Assembly: GCA_031268255.1 (NCBI GenBank)
Contig: JAIRXO010000057.1
Span: 1 to 12,777 of the forward strand
Direction: 5' to 3'
From: Spirochaetaceae bacterium
GTDB lineage: Bacteria; Spirochaetota; Spirochaetia; Treponematales; Breznakiellaceae
DNA length: 12,777 nucleotides
The notes beneath the pieces are model-generated. The model had not been told where the DNA came from. It did not search any database and saw only the letters and a program-made list of their open reading frames with translations. The position numbers and the translations under genes were made by a program. The stretch's first letter is position 1. Every line of letters begins with the position of its first letter. Below, one piece after another: positions 7,126 through 12,777 of this stretch.

Positions 7126-7659
7126 ATGAAAGAACTATTTATTACCTTTGCGAAGTTCAACAAAGAAGCGGACAAGACGGTCTACGCGATTCTTGACGGC
7201 CTTTCCAACGAAGAGCGGGAAAAAGACAGGGGGAGTTACTACAAGAGCCTCTCCGGCCTTTTTGTTCATACCCTGGGCGGTACGGTTTTTCTCCTGGGTA
7301 TGATGAAGGATGCCCTTGGCGGGAGTCCCGCCCTGGCAGCCCTGTCCGCCCTTGGGTCCGTCACGGTGCCCCAGGGCGGGCTTGACGCCGGGCAGTGGAA
7401 GGCCCTGGGAGCCTCCTTCGAGACAGCCGATGATGCGTACATACAGTTTGTTTCTTCCCTGCGGGAAAGCGACTTTAACGCCCCGGTAACGCTCGCCTGG
7501 TATAAGGGCAATCCTCCTTCGGTTCCTGTCGCCTTTATGCTCCAGCAAGTTACCGCCCACGGAACCCATCACCGGGGACAGATTTCCCAGATTCTCGATT
7601 CCCTTAAAATCGACAACGATTATTCGGGAATATCCCCTGCCTTTGTACCCAAACTATGA
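7126..7659 (+). CDS. DinB-family (DinB/YfiT-like) metal-binding four-helix protein
   Basis: This 177-residue protein has the size and layout of the DinB/YfiT-like superfamily: four helices with a metal-binding histidine triad. The candidate ligands are H48 (in LFVHTLGG) and H145 with H149 in the H-x3-H helix AHGTHHRGQ (144-152). Members include thiol-transferases, maleylpyruvate isomerases and many proteins of unknown role, so no reaction is assigned. ATG 7126 is preferred because GGTGAG lies four bases upstream. GTG 7117, overlapping the permease stop as GTGA, would add three residues and has no binding site. Its own stop overlaps the deoC start (ATGA), so it is probably co-translated with deoC. 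Its contribution to purine/deoxyribose metabolism is unknown. Confidence 0.8.
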   Translation: MKELFITFAKFNKEADKTVYAILDGLSNEEREKDRGSYYKSLSGLFVHTLGGTVFLLGMMKDALGGSPALAALSALGSVTVPQGGLDAGQWKALGASFETADDAYIQFVSSLRESDFNAPVTLAWYKGNPPSVPVAFMLQQVTAHGTHHRGQISQILDSLKIDNDYSGISPAFVPKL

Positions 7660-8303
7660 CAAACGAAGAAATTTTTGCCAGGGTAGACCATACCCTGCTC
7701 AAGGCTTCGGCCTCCTGGGCGGAAATCGACAAGCTCTGTTATGAGGCTGTCCGTTACAAAACCGCCAGCGTCTGTGTGCCCCCCTGTTATGTCAAACCCA
7801 TAAAAGAAGCCTTTGGCGGCGTGTGTATATGCACCGTCATCGGCTTTCCCCTGGGCTACAATGTAACCGCCGTCAAGGCATTTGAGGCCCGGGACGCCAT
7901 AGCAAGCGGCGCCTCCGAAGTCGATATGGTCATCAATGTGGGCGAGGTAAAGAACCGCAATTTTGACGCGGTTCTTTCCGAGATAAGAACCCTCCGCGAA
8001 GCCGCGGGGAAGCATATTCTCAAGGTGATTGTAGAGACCTGCTATCTTGATACCGACGAAAAAATAAAACTCTGCGGCCTTGTAAGCGACGCCGGCGCCG
8101 ACTATATCAAGACATCCACGGGCTTTGGCTCTTCCGGCGCCGTGCTTGACGATGTGATACTTTTCAGAAAGCACCTTGCCCCGGGCGTAAAGATAAAGGC
8201 ATCAGGCGGCATCAGGACCAGGGAAGCAATGGAAGCCTTTATCAGCGCCGGCGCGGACCGCATAGGTTCAAGTTCATCTGTCGCCGTTCTTGCCAGGGAG
8301 TAA
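7656..8303 (+). CDS. deoC: Deoxyribose-phosphate aldolase
   Basis: This 215-residue protein cleaves 2-deoxyribose-5-phosphate into acetaldehyde and glyceraldehyde-3-phosphate. It is a class I (Schiff-base) aldolase with the TIM-barrel fold and matches the short bacterial DeoC form. The expected catalytic residues are present: D90 (SEVDMVINVG), the Schiff-base lysine K152 (YIKTSTGF) and K181 (KIKASGGIRT). The N-terminal DHTLLK motif (11-16) is also typical. The start ATG overlaps the preceding stop as ATGA, and there is no clear separate binding site, which implies translational coupling to the DinB-like gene. With the upstream purine permease it forms a probable deoxynucleoside-salvage operon, although no nucleoside phosphorylase or phosphopentomutase gene is in the window. 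Confidence 0.95.
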   Translation: MTNEEIFARVDHTLLKASASWAEIDKLCYEAVRYKTASVCVPPCYVKPIKEAFGGVCICTVIGFPLGYNVTAVKAFEARDAIASGASEVDMVINVGEVKNRNFDAVLSEIRTLREAAGKHILKVIVETCYLDTDEKIKLCGLVSDAGADYIKTSTGFGSSGAVLDDVILFRKHLAPGVKIKASGGIRTREAMEAFISAGADRIGSSSSVAVLARE

Positions 8304-8341
8304 GAGGCCCTTTTAGAACAGCCCCTTACGGCTCTTCTTTT
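8302..8341. terminator. Possible weak bidirectional terminator between deoC and hsp20
   Basis: AAGAG (8302-8306) pairs with CTCTT (8332-8336), and CC (8308-8309) with GG (8330-8331) across a one-base bulge. The loop is large (20 bases). On the plus strand CTTTTA follows. It overlaps both stop codons of the converging genes. The structure is weak and is the only candidate between the two operons. Confidence 0.25.
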
Positions 8342-8841
8342 ATGATTTCGATCTTTATGCCGTCGTTTTGGGTCTGTTCTTCCCTTGGGGGAACCACAAC
8401 CCTGAGTATGCCGTTTTTGTATACCGCCTTGACCTTGTCCTGGGCGTACCTGTCCAGGGGCACATAGTACTTCTGTTTTTCTATATCCTTGAGTTTAAGG
8501 CGCCGCTTAAAATAGCGGATGTTTTCTTCGGGGAGATTTTCGTCGCCTATGCGGGCCGAAAACGTCATATAGTCACCCTGAAAGGAAAGGCTGATGTTTT
8601 TTTCGTCAAAGCCGGCCAGGGCGAATTCAAATGTCATGCTCCGGTCTATCTGCATATAAACATTCATCGGCGGATAGGAATAATTTGGGTAAAAGTCCAC
8701 ATTCTCGTCAGGGTGGGACCGGCCTCCGAACCCGTCAAAGTGATTGAAATTTCTCTGGAATTCGTCGCTGAAATTCTGGGCCGCGTCGAATATCTGGTCA
8801 AAGATGCTGCCCATATCCACATAGCTTCTTGGGTTTCGCAT
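8326..8841 (-). CDS. Small heat shock protein (Hsp20 / alpha-crystallin family)
   Basis: This 171-residue protein is an ATP-independent holdase chaperone of the cytoplasm. A phenylalanine-rich N-terminal arm (1-57) is followed by the alpha-crystallin domain (about 58-151), which opens with PPMNVYMQIDRSMTFEFALAG and ends with the family signature AVYKNGILRVVVP (139-151). The C-terminal tail has an I-x-I type motif (IKIEI, 162-166), used for oligomer assembly in this family. The binding site GAAGGAG lies six bases before the ATG. The start is one base beyond the stop of the RseC-like gene, so the binding site lies inside that gene and the two are tightly coupled. No CIRCE-like inverted repeat is seen nearby, which fits expression from the upstream operon promoter. 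It is the last gene of the leftward operon. Confidence 0.9.
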   Translation of the reverse strand: MRNPRSYVDMGSIFDQIFDAAQNFSDEFQRNFNHFDGFGGRSHPDENVDFYPNYSYPPMNVYMQIDRSMTFEFALAGFDEKNISLSFQGDYMTFSARIGDENLPEENIRYFKRRLKLKDIEKQKYYVPLDRYAQDKVKAVYKNGILRVVVPPREEQTQNDGIKIEIIKEEP

Positions 8842-8842
8842 A

Positions 8843-9304
8843 CTATACTCCTTCTATACTTCCGTTTTTTCCGGGAAGCATGTTTGACACCGCATCGTTC
8901 CGGCCTTCCGCGCCGACCACCCGGGGAAGCCTCCCCGGCGGATTAATTTTTCTGAACAGAATCACCCCCAACGCGGCGGCAAGCAGGGCAATAAACCCCA
9001 GAACTGTTCTCATCGCGCCTATCCCCGGAAAGAGCAGGGGAGAAAGGCCGTACAGGGCGATGAAGGCAAGCAGGGGAATAAAAAGCGACAAACCGGCTTC
9101 AAGCAGGCCCGCGCCCCTTTGTATCTCAAGCTCCACGCAGTCCCCGGCTTTAAGGGGAAACTTGTGCGGATTGAGGGCGGTAAAAACATGATTATGGCCC
9201 TTACATTCCATATTCATACAGCCGAAACAGGCGTCTTCCGGGGCCCTCCCCAGCACCCTTACCTCAGGCCCTTTAATCTCAAGCACCTGGCCCGCCTCAC
9301 GCAT
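8843..9304 (-). CDS. RseC/MucC-like (SoxR-reducing system) membrane protein
   Basis: This 153-residue protein resembles the RseC/MucC family, small inner-membrane proteins linked to envelope stress (RseC) and to SoxR reduction alongside Rnf. An N-terminal soluble domain carries a cysteine group C26, C29, C34 (C-x2-C-x4-C), comparable to the cysteine cluster of the family. Two membrane helices follow, at about 71-92 and 100-117. A basic, glycine-rich tail of about 35 residues ends the chain. ATG 9304 is preferred because GGAG lies six bases upstream, inside the preceding gene. This start overlaps the YmdB-like stop by eight bases. Upstream ATGs at 9319 and 9346 lie deeper in that gene. Residue similarity is modest, so RseC membership rests on layout plus cysteine pattern. 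Confidence 0.68.
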   Translation of the reverse strand: MREAGQVLEIKGPEVRVLGRAPEDACFGCMNMECKGHNHVFTALNPHKFPLKAGDCVELEIQRGAGLLEAGLSLFIPLLAFIALYGLSPLLFPGIGAMRTVLGFIALLAAALGVILFRKINPPGRLPRVVGAEGRNDAVSNMLPGKNGSIEGV

Positions 9305-10148
9305 TATGCGCTCCGTCATGTTCTTCGTCACGCGGCGCTTCGTCATCGCCCGCGGCCTGGGGCGCGTCGGGAACCGGGTGGCGTATGCGTACTATGGATA
9401 CGGCCCTGCCCTTGTCGTCAAGGGAGAGCAGTACGCCCTGCAATTCCGGCCTGTCCCAGGCTTCCCTGGTCCAGTCAGGTATGCCTGAAAGGTATTCCTT
9501 GATTTTGGTTTCGCGGTCGGAGCCGCCTACAGAGTCAAGACTTCCGGTCCTGCCCGCGTCGCAGATTACCGCCGTTCCCCCGGCCAGTATGGTTTCGTCG
9601 GCGCTCTGAACCCTTGTATGGGAACCTATCACCGCGGAACAGCGCCCGTCGGCGGCGGCAAAAAAGGTGAGTTTCTCCGCCGTTGCCGAAGCATGAAAAT
9701 CAACGATGATGAAGGGCGTTTCATGTCTGAGCCTTTCCAAAAGCACCGGCATTTTTATAAAGGGGTTGTCCCCGTGCAGCCTTGAGAAGCCGCTCTGGCC
9801 CAGCATTACCGCCACGGCTATCTTACGGCCGCCCGCATTGTATATTCTGGAACCGAAACCCGGCGCGGCGGGATTCAGATTGTCCGGCCTGAGTACATAG
9901 GGAAGTTTTTCCATATTTTGAACCAGGTCTTTCTTGTAAAAACAACATTCGCCGGTGGTAAGCACATCGGCGCCGAGCTTGCGTATATAGGCGGCGTGAT
10001 TGCGGCCAAGGCCCCAGCCGCCTGTAGCGCCATCGGCGTTTACGATGACCATGTCTGGGTCGTGGATTTTCCGCAGTTCCGGCAGGCCTTTTTTAAGGGC
10101 GTAAATCCCCGCCTTGCCCACAAGTTCAGCAATGTAGAGTATATTCAA
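9297..10148 (-). CDS. YmdB-family metallophosphoesterase homologue with altered metal site
   Basis: This 283-residue protein belongs to the YmdB family (2',3'-cyclic nucleotide phosphodiesterase in Bacillus). The whole fold aligns by eye: N-terminal MNILYIAELVGKAG, NADGATGGWG (37-46), TTGECCFYKKDL (64-75), VDFHASATAEK (149-159), GSHTRVQSADETILAGG (175-191) and DAGRTGSLDSVGG (197-209). Compared with the canonical ligands as I remember them (D8, E39, N40, N67, H68, then VDFH and GTHTH), this protein has E8, D39, G40, E67 and C68. It keeps H152 and H177 but has R179 instead of the last histidine. The start is TTG 10148. No ATG occurs before residue 33, and TTG gives the complete first strand. 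GGGG in the preceding gap could be the binding site. The C-terminal 25 residues are acidic and histidine-rich. Whether it is active is open. Confidence 0.85.
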   Translation of the reverse strand: MNILYIAELVGKAGIYALKKGLPELRKIHDPDMVIVNADGATGGWGLGRNHAAYIRKLGADVLTTGECCFYKKDLVQNMEKLPYVLRPDNLNPAAPGFGSRIYNAGGRKIAVAVMLGQSGFSRLHGDNPFIKMPVLLERLRHETPFIIVDFHASATAEKLTFFAAADGRCSAVIGSHTRVQSADETILAGGTAVICDAGRTGSLDSVGGSDRETKIKEYLSGIPDWTREAWDRPELQGVLLSLDDKGRAVSIVRIRHPVPDAPQAAGDDEAPRDEEHDGAHNA

Positions 10149-10158
10149 AAGGGCCCCG

Positions 10159-10710
10159 CTAAAAACCGCCTCCCGGACGGCTTCCTGAATAGTTGGAACT
10201 TTTCAACCCGGCGATGATGCGGCCAAATTCCCCTGCTGCCCGGTAATCTTCAAGCTCCCTGCAGGTATCCCGCAGATTTACCAGGGCATCATGAAAAAGA
10301 GGGTGGAGGCTTACAGCCTGTTCAAAACAGCAGCGGGCCTCTTCGTAACTTCCTTCGATAAAATAGAGAACGCCCAGATTATTCCATGCGTTGGGGTCTT
10401 CGTCATTCCGCAGTATGGCGGCCTTGTAGGATTCTTCCGCCAGAGAAAACTGTTCCATTTCGTAGTAGATGAGCCCGGCGGAAAGCCACGCCTCGGCAAG
10501 GTCGTTGTCAATCAGTATGGCGCGGTGAAAACTCTCCAGGGCTTCCTCGTACTCCCCGACCCGCTGCTGGGCTATACCCAAATTCAACCAGAGAAGGGGG
10601 TTTTCAGGTTCCATAATCAGGGCCTTGCGGAAGAGGGGAATAGCGTCATTGGGCCTGTTTGCCTCGGTCAGGGCTATACCGGAATTATTGAGTGATGTGG
10701 CCGTTTCCAT
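10159..10710 (-). CDS. Tetratricopeptide repeat (TPR) protein
   Basis: This 183-residue soluble protein is made almost entirely of TPR units of 34 residues, at about 3-36, 38-71, 72-105 and 106-139, with a degenerate fifth to about 170. Typical positions are visible, such as WLNLGIAQQRVGEYEEALESFHRA in the second unit and AWNNLGVLYFIEGSYEEA in the fourth. TPR proteins act as protein-protein scaffolds, and no enzymatic domain is attached. There is no signal peptide. ATG 10710 has a strong binding site (AGGAGGGA) a few bases upstream. The frame continues open upstream on the opposite strand of the cyclase gene, but that part is not coding. It is the first gene of the leftward operon, 10 bases ahead of the YmdB-like gene. 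Partner proteins are unknown. Confidence 0.88.
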   Translation of the reverse strand: METATSLNNSGIALTEANRPNDAIPLFRKALIMEPENPLLWLNLGIAQQRVGEYEEALESFHRAILIDNDLAEAWLSAGLIYYEMEQFSLAEESYKAAILRNDEDPNAWNNLGVLYFIEGSYEEARCCFEQAVSLHPLFHDALVNLRDTCRELEDYRAAGEFGRIIAGLKSSNYSGSRPGGGF

Positions 10711-10728
10711 TGCTCCCTCCTTTTCCAC

Positions 10729-10757
10729 AGTATAACGCAATAACCCCGCAGTAACCA
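10729..10757 (-). promoter_or_regulatory. Probable promoter of the TPR-ymdB-rseC-hsp20 operon
   Basis: On the minus strand TATACT (10729-10734) is a good -10 box about 12 bases before the expected transcript start. The -35 region 17 bases further (TGGTTA, 10752-10757) is a poor match. It lies in the divergent gap with the cyclase gene and overlaps the plus-strand terminator hairpin. Confidence 0.4.
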
Positions 10758-10777
10758 GCCCGGCGGGGTGTTTTTTT
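10743..10777 (+). terminator. Intrinsic terminator/attenuator-like hairpin before the cyclase gene
   Basis: ACCCCGC (10743-10749) pairs with GCGGGGT (10763-10769), a 7-bp GC-rich stem with a 13-base loop. After one G comes a run of seven T (10771-10777). On the plus strand this is a textbook intrinsic terminator, but no plus-strand gene ends upstream. It sits directly in front of the cyclase gene, whose GGGGA ribosome binding site begins right after the T run. It may be an attenuator or may block antisense transcription. Confidence 0.65.
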
Positions 10778-10785
10778 GGGGAATT

Positions 10786-12315
10786 ATGTGGTATATTCAA
10801 AGTAACATTGTGAAAGACCTGACCGAATATACCGAGACCTGCTCGGAGTACGAACTGTATACCCATCTTGCCGAGAAAGTTGTCAAGAAGGAAATTTCCA
10901 CCTTTGCGGGCCTTACCGAGTATCTTACCCCCATAATACGGGACAAACGCATATACCCGGTAGTAATGAAGATTTTTGACCTCATAAAAGCCATGAACTG
11001 GGGGTTTTTTCGGGATATTACCAAGGAGTCCCATTCCAAGATATGGCGCGAACTGGTAGTGCCGGACCAGCGTTTTCCCGAAGCCGGACGGCTTAAAGAA
11101 ACCATTTCCATATCGAGCCTCTATGTAGGCATGCTGGACATACACGGTTATACCAAATTCTGCCAGGACTCGCGGAACAATATCTCCCGGCTTCATGTTC
11201 TTGACAAGGCCATCAATAACGAAATAAGCCGCATCTCGGCACAGTGCCACGCGGTAAGCAGACGGGAACGGGGGGACGAGATAGTGCTTGCCGCCGCGTC
11301 GGCCACCGACGCCATCACCGCCGTGCTGGCCATCATTGATTATTTCGCCAAAACAAACATAGTCAACGATGCGGCGATTTCCACCCAGCGCAGCACCGAA
11401 GCCAACATACTGCCCGAATTCAAGATTTCCGCCGGCATTACCGGAGGTAGCGGCAATATACCCCTGATTATCACCGAAAAGGGCGACCTCATGGGCTTCC
11501 TGCTCAATACCGCGGCCAGACTCCAGGCCAGAGCCAACGAACTGTCCCCCCGCGAATCCCGCGTCATGATAACCAAACAGGTTCACATCAACTTTGTCAA
11601 GGAAAATTCCACCACCAAAAGCACCCTCTTTAAGAACAATACCGTGTACTTCCTTGAGACCGGGCAGATTGAATTCAAAGGCGTCATGCTCCCCACCTGC
11701 GAGGCAGTGTTTAAACCCGAAGAACGGTACAAAGAACAGTACGCCGAGGACCTTGGACGCCTTCTACTTTCGATTAAAGAATCCCTTTGGGAGCAGAAAA
11801 TATACCTTGACCTTATAGACCTCATCAAAAAAGTCGTCTCGGTAATGCCGCCCTTTAAAATAGGCGGCCGCATGATAATCTCCAATATCGAAGTAGTCAA
11901 CAACGATTCCATACTCCAGCTTTCCGTGCTTGCCGTAAAAACATACCTTCAGGACGAGGACTATTCAGGCGCCGTTGATATGCTCCACAGCCTCATCGAT
12001 GTTATGGAAGAAATCCCCCGCTTTGACCGGCTCATCCTTGACTATACCCGCAACATCACCCAGAAATACGACATGATTCTCGATTCGTATAACCGCTCCG
12101 TGGACAAACAGATAGACGAAAAAGCCAATTCTATTTTTACCGGAAACTATCTTAAAACCTATATGGCCGCCAAAAACGCCATCGGCATTTACGAGAAACT
12201 CCGCTCCATGGCCAAGAAGAGCCCCCAAATAACCATGAAAAAAACCCTCTGGTATAACCTCATCAAGATGAACAAAGAAAAGATGGAGCTTACGCTTTAT
12301 TCAGGAAAAAAATAG
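10786..12315 (+). CDS. Class III nucleotidyl cyclase-like protein, soluble
   Basis: This 509-residue protein has no membrane segment or signal peptide. Residues 1-105 are a helical region I do not recognise. Residues about 110-310 form a class III adenylate/guanylate cyclase homology domain. The two metal-binding aspartates are D118 (GMLDIHGYTKF) and D164 (RGDEIVL). The base-side aspartate is D234 in DLMGFLLN. The transition-state pair N241 and R245 lies in LLNTAARLQ, and GITGGSG (217-223) fits the conserved glycine loop. The usual substrate-recognising lysine three residues before the GD pair is R160. Residues 320-509 are helical, with no known domain recognised. ATG 10786 follows GGGGA (10778-10782). 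GTG 10768 would lie inside the terminator hairpin and is unlikely. The product would be cAMP or cGMP if it is active. Confidence 0.8.
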   Translation: MWYIQSNIVKDLTEYTETCSEYELYTHLAEKVVKKEISTFAGLTEYLTPIIRDKRIYPVVMKIFDLIKAMNWGFFRDITKESHSKIWRELVVPDQRFPEAGRLKETISISSLYVGMLDIHGYTKFCQDSRNNISRLHVLDKAINNEISRISAQCHAVSRRERGDEIVLAAASATDAITAVLAIIDYFAKTNIVNDAAISTQRSTEANILPEFKISAGITGGSGNIPLIITEKGDLMGFLLNTAARLQARANELSPRESRVMITKQVHINFVKENSTTKSTLFKNNTVYFLETGQIEFKGVMLPTCEAVFKPEERYKEQYAEDLGRLLLSIKESLWEQKIYLDLIDLIKKVVSVMPPFKIGGRMIISNIEVVNNDSILQLSVLAVKTYLQDEDYSGAVDMLHSLIDVMEEIPRFDRLILDYTRNITQKYDMILDSYNRSVDKQIDEKANSIFTGNYLKTYMAAKNAIGIYEKLRSMAKKSPQITMKKTLWYNLIKMNKEKMELTLYSGKK

Positions 12316-12334
12316 TTTTAAGAGGGGGAGCACT

Positions 12335-12363
12335 AACCAAAAATACTTCGTATTTTTGGTTTT
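12335..12363 (+). terminator. AT-rich hairpin after the cyclase gene, possible terminator
   Basis: A perfect 12-bp stem (AACCAAAAATAC 12335-12346 with GTATTTTTGGTT 12350-12361) closes a TTC triloop, followed by two more T. It lies 19 bases after the cyclase stop. The tail is short and the base of the stem is AT-rich, so termination may be modest. It belongs to a set of CTTCG-loop hairpins in this gap. Confidence 0.5.
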
Positions 12364-12384
12364 GGAGTTTGCTTCGCAAACTCC
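12364..12384. repeat. Second CTTCG-loop hairpin
   Basis: GGAGTTTGC (12364-12372) pairs perfectly with GCAAACTCC (12376-12384) around a TTC triloop. It begins two bases after the first hairpin and has the same closing C-TTC-G. No T tract follows. Confidence 0.65.
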
Positions 12385-12438
12385 CTTAAATTGTCGCCCG
12401 TGTCCGCATCTTCTCCGCGGCTCCCCCTGGCTCCATAA

Positions 12439-12510
12439 AAACGCTTGCTTGTTATTGGCAAAGCGGAGTTTTGCTTCGAAAAACGTAATGCCTCCACAAT
12501 CCAAGCGTTT
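12439..12510. repeat. Nested inverted repeat with internal CTTCG hairpin
   Basis: AAACGCTTG (12439-12447) and CAAGCGTTT (12502-12510) are a perfect 9-bp inverted repeat enclosing 54 bases. Inside is a third CTTCG-loop hairpin: GTTTT 12468-12472 with AAAAC 12480-12484, then a G-A mismatch and C-TTC-G. TTGTTATT occurs near both arms (12449-12456 and 12509-12516). An alternative pairing, CGCTT (12442-12446) with AAGCG (12461-12465), competes with the long-range one. This could be a structured RNA or a mobile palindromic repeat. Confidence 0.5.
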
Positions 12511-12535
12511 GTTATTCCGCCACCCCCACGATGCC

Positions 12536-12587
12536 GTATAATGTGCCGCCGCGTCTCGAAGGGCCGCGCCGCCTAACTGCATTATAC
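12536..12587. repeat. Perfect 8-bp inverted repeat, 36-base spacer
   Basis: GTATAATG (12536-12543) and CATTATAC (12580-12587) are exact reverse complements flanking a GC-rich core with several GCCGC and CGCG words. Each arm contains TATAAT, but no -35 box sits at proper spacing on either strand, so a promoter role is doubtful. It could be the end of a repeat element or a protein-binding site. Confidence 0.4.
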
Positions 12588-12685
12588 CGTATCCATCCCG
12601 GCGCGTCTTTCAGTTTGTTGCCACTATGGCTTGGATTATTCCGGTTCGTATATTTCAAGTTATGCGCAATTGGGCTAGAAGGTTA

Positions 12686-12714
12686 TTGACATTATTTTTA
12701 AAAAATATTATAAA
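12686..12714 (+). promoter_or_regulatory. Strong sigma70-type promoter
   Basis: A perfect TTGACA (12686-12691) is followed after 17 bases by TATAAA (12709-12714) within a very AT-rich stretch. Transcription should start near 12721, about 20 bases before the ATG at 12741. Confidence 0.75.
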
Positions 12715-12740
12715 ATTATATCAAATTAAAAGGATTGGAG

Positions 12741-12777
12741 ATGAAAAGGAATTTTATAAAATTTACTTTGTTATTTT
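12741..12777 (+). CDS. Start of a probably exported protein (cut by window edge)
   Basis: Only the first 12 codons are present: MKRNFIKFTLLF. The basic start followed by a hydrophobic stretch suggests a signal peptide. The binding site AAAGGA (12729-12734) is six bases before the ATG, and a near-consensus promoter lies directly upstream, so the start is well supported. No function can be assigned. Confidence 0.65.
   Translation, partial: MKRNFIKFTLLF

Larger units (their letters stand above)
12316..12685. other. Non-coding hairpin-rich intergenic region
   Basis: This gap has no reading frame I can support. Two short open frames (about 60 and 90 codons, one per strand) overlap each other and run through the hairpins, with no recognisable domain. 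Base composition changes from AT-rich at 12335-12363 to GC-rich at 12544-12605. Between 12588 and 12680 I see no gene and no strong structure. Confidence 0.5.

Noticed and set aside
8842..8870. CIRCE or other heat-shock operator before hsp20
   Set aside because: No 9-bp inverted repeat of the HrcA type is present, and the space is occupied by the preceding gene.
10711..11586. Upstream extension of the TPR frame opposite the cyclase gene
   Set aside because: The TPR gene has a strong ribosome binding site and ATG at 10710. The extension shows no TPR pattern and lies antisense to a better supported gene.
12301..12582. Two short overlapping open frames (one per strand) in the right intergenic region
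   Set aside because: They read through palindromic hairpins, have no recognisable domain and no convincing ribosome binding site.

Overview
The window reads as spirochaete chromosome, most likely a termite-gut type Treponema or close relative. This is inferred from the protein style (an HndABCD-type [FeFe] hydrogenase operon, a spirochaete-like YmdB variant, a class III cyclase), the codon use and the long antisense open frames. No rRNA or other species marker is present, so the assignment is tentative. No tRNA, rRNA, CRISPR array, transposase or phage gene was seen.

Left edge (1-521): the start of a leftward gene for an exported protein runs off the edge. It has its own promoter and is separated from the next operon by an AT-rich divergent intergenic region. 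Hydrogenase operon (522-5710, +): NuoE-like HndA/HydC, a stand-alone HATPase-fold protein, HndB-like thioredoxin-fold protein, NuoF-like HndC/HydB and catalytic HndD/HydA. All H-cluster and relay cysteines are intact in the last gene. The set fits a soluble NAD(P)-linked, probably electron-bifurcating or confurcating hydrogenase that couples H2 to ferredoxin and NAD(P)H. The operon starts at a good sigma70-type promoter with a 13-bp palindrome in its spacer, and ends at an intrinsic terminator (5737-5768).

Purine/deoxyribose operon (5804-8303, +): an AzgA-type purine permease, a DinB-fold protein and deoxyribose-phosphate aldolase, tightly spaced or overlapping. It suggests nucleoside and nucleobase salvage. 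Leftward operon (10710 down to 8326, -): a TPR protein, a YmdB-family phosphodiesterase homologue with most metal ligands replaced, an RseC/MucC-like membrane protein and an Hsp20 chaperone. They are packed head to tail and converge on deoC.

Right side (10786-12777, +): a soluble class III nucleotide cyclase-like protein is transcribed divergently from the TPR gene. An intrinsic-terminator-like hairpin lies immediately before its start codon. A 425-bp non-coding stretch follows, rich in hairpins that share a CTTCG loop. A strong promoter then leads into the first codons of a probably exported protein cut by the window edge.

Most notable for follow-up: the degenerate YmdB active site in an Hsp20/RseC operon, the orphan ATPase in the hydrogenase operon, the hairpin ahead of the cyclase gene, and the CTTCG-hairpin intergenic region.
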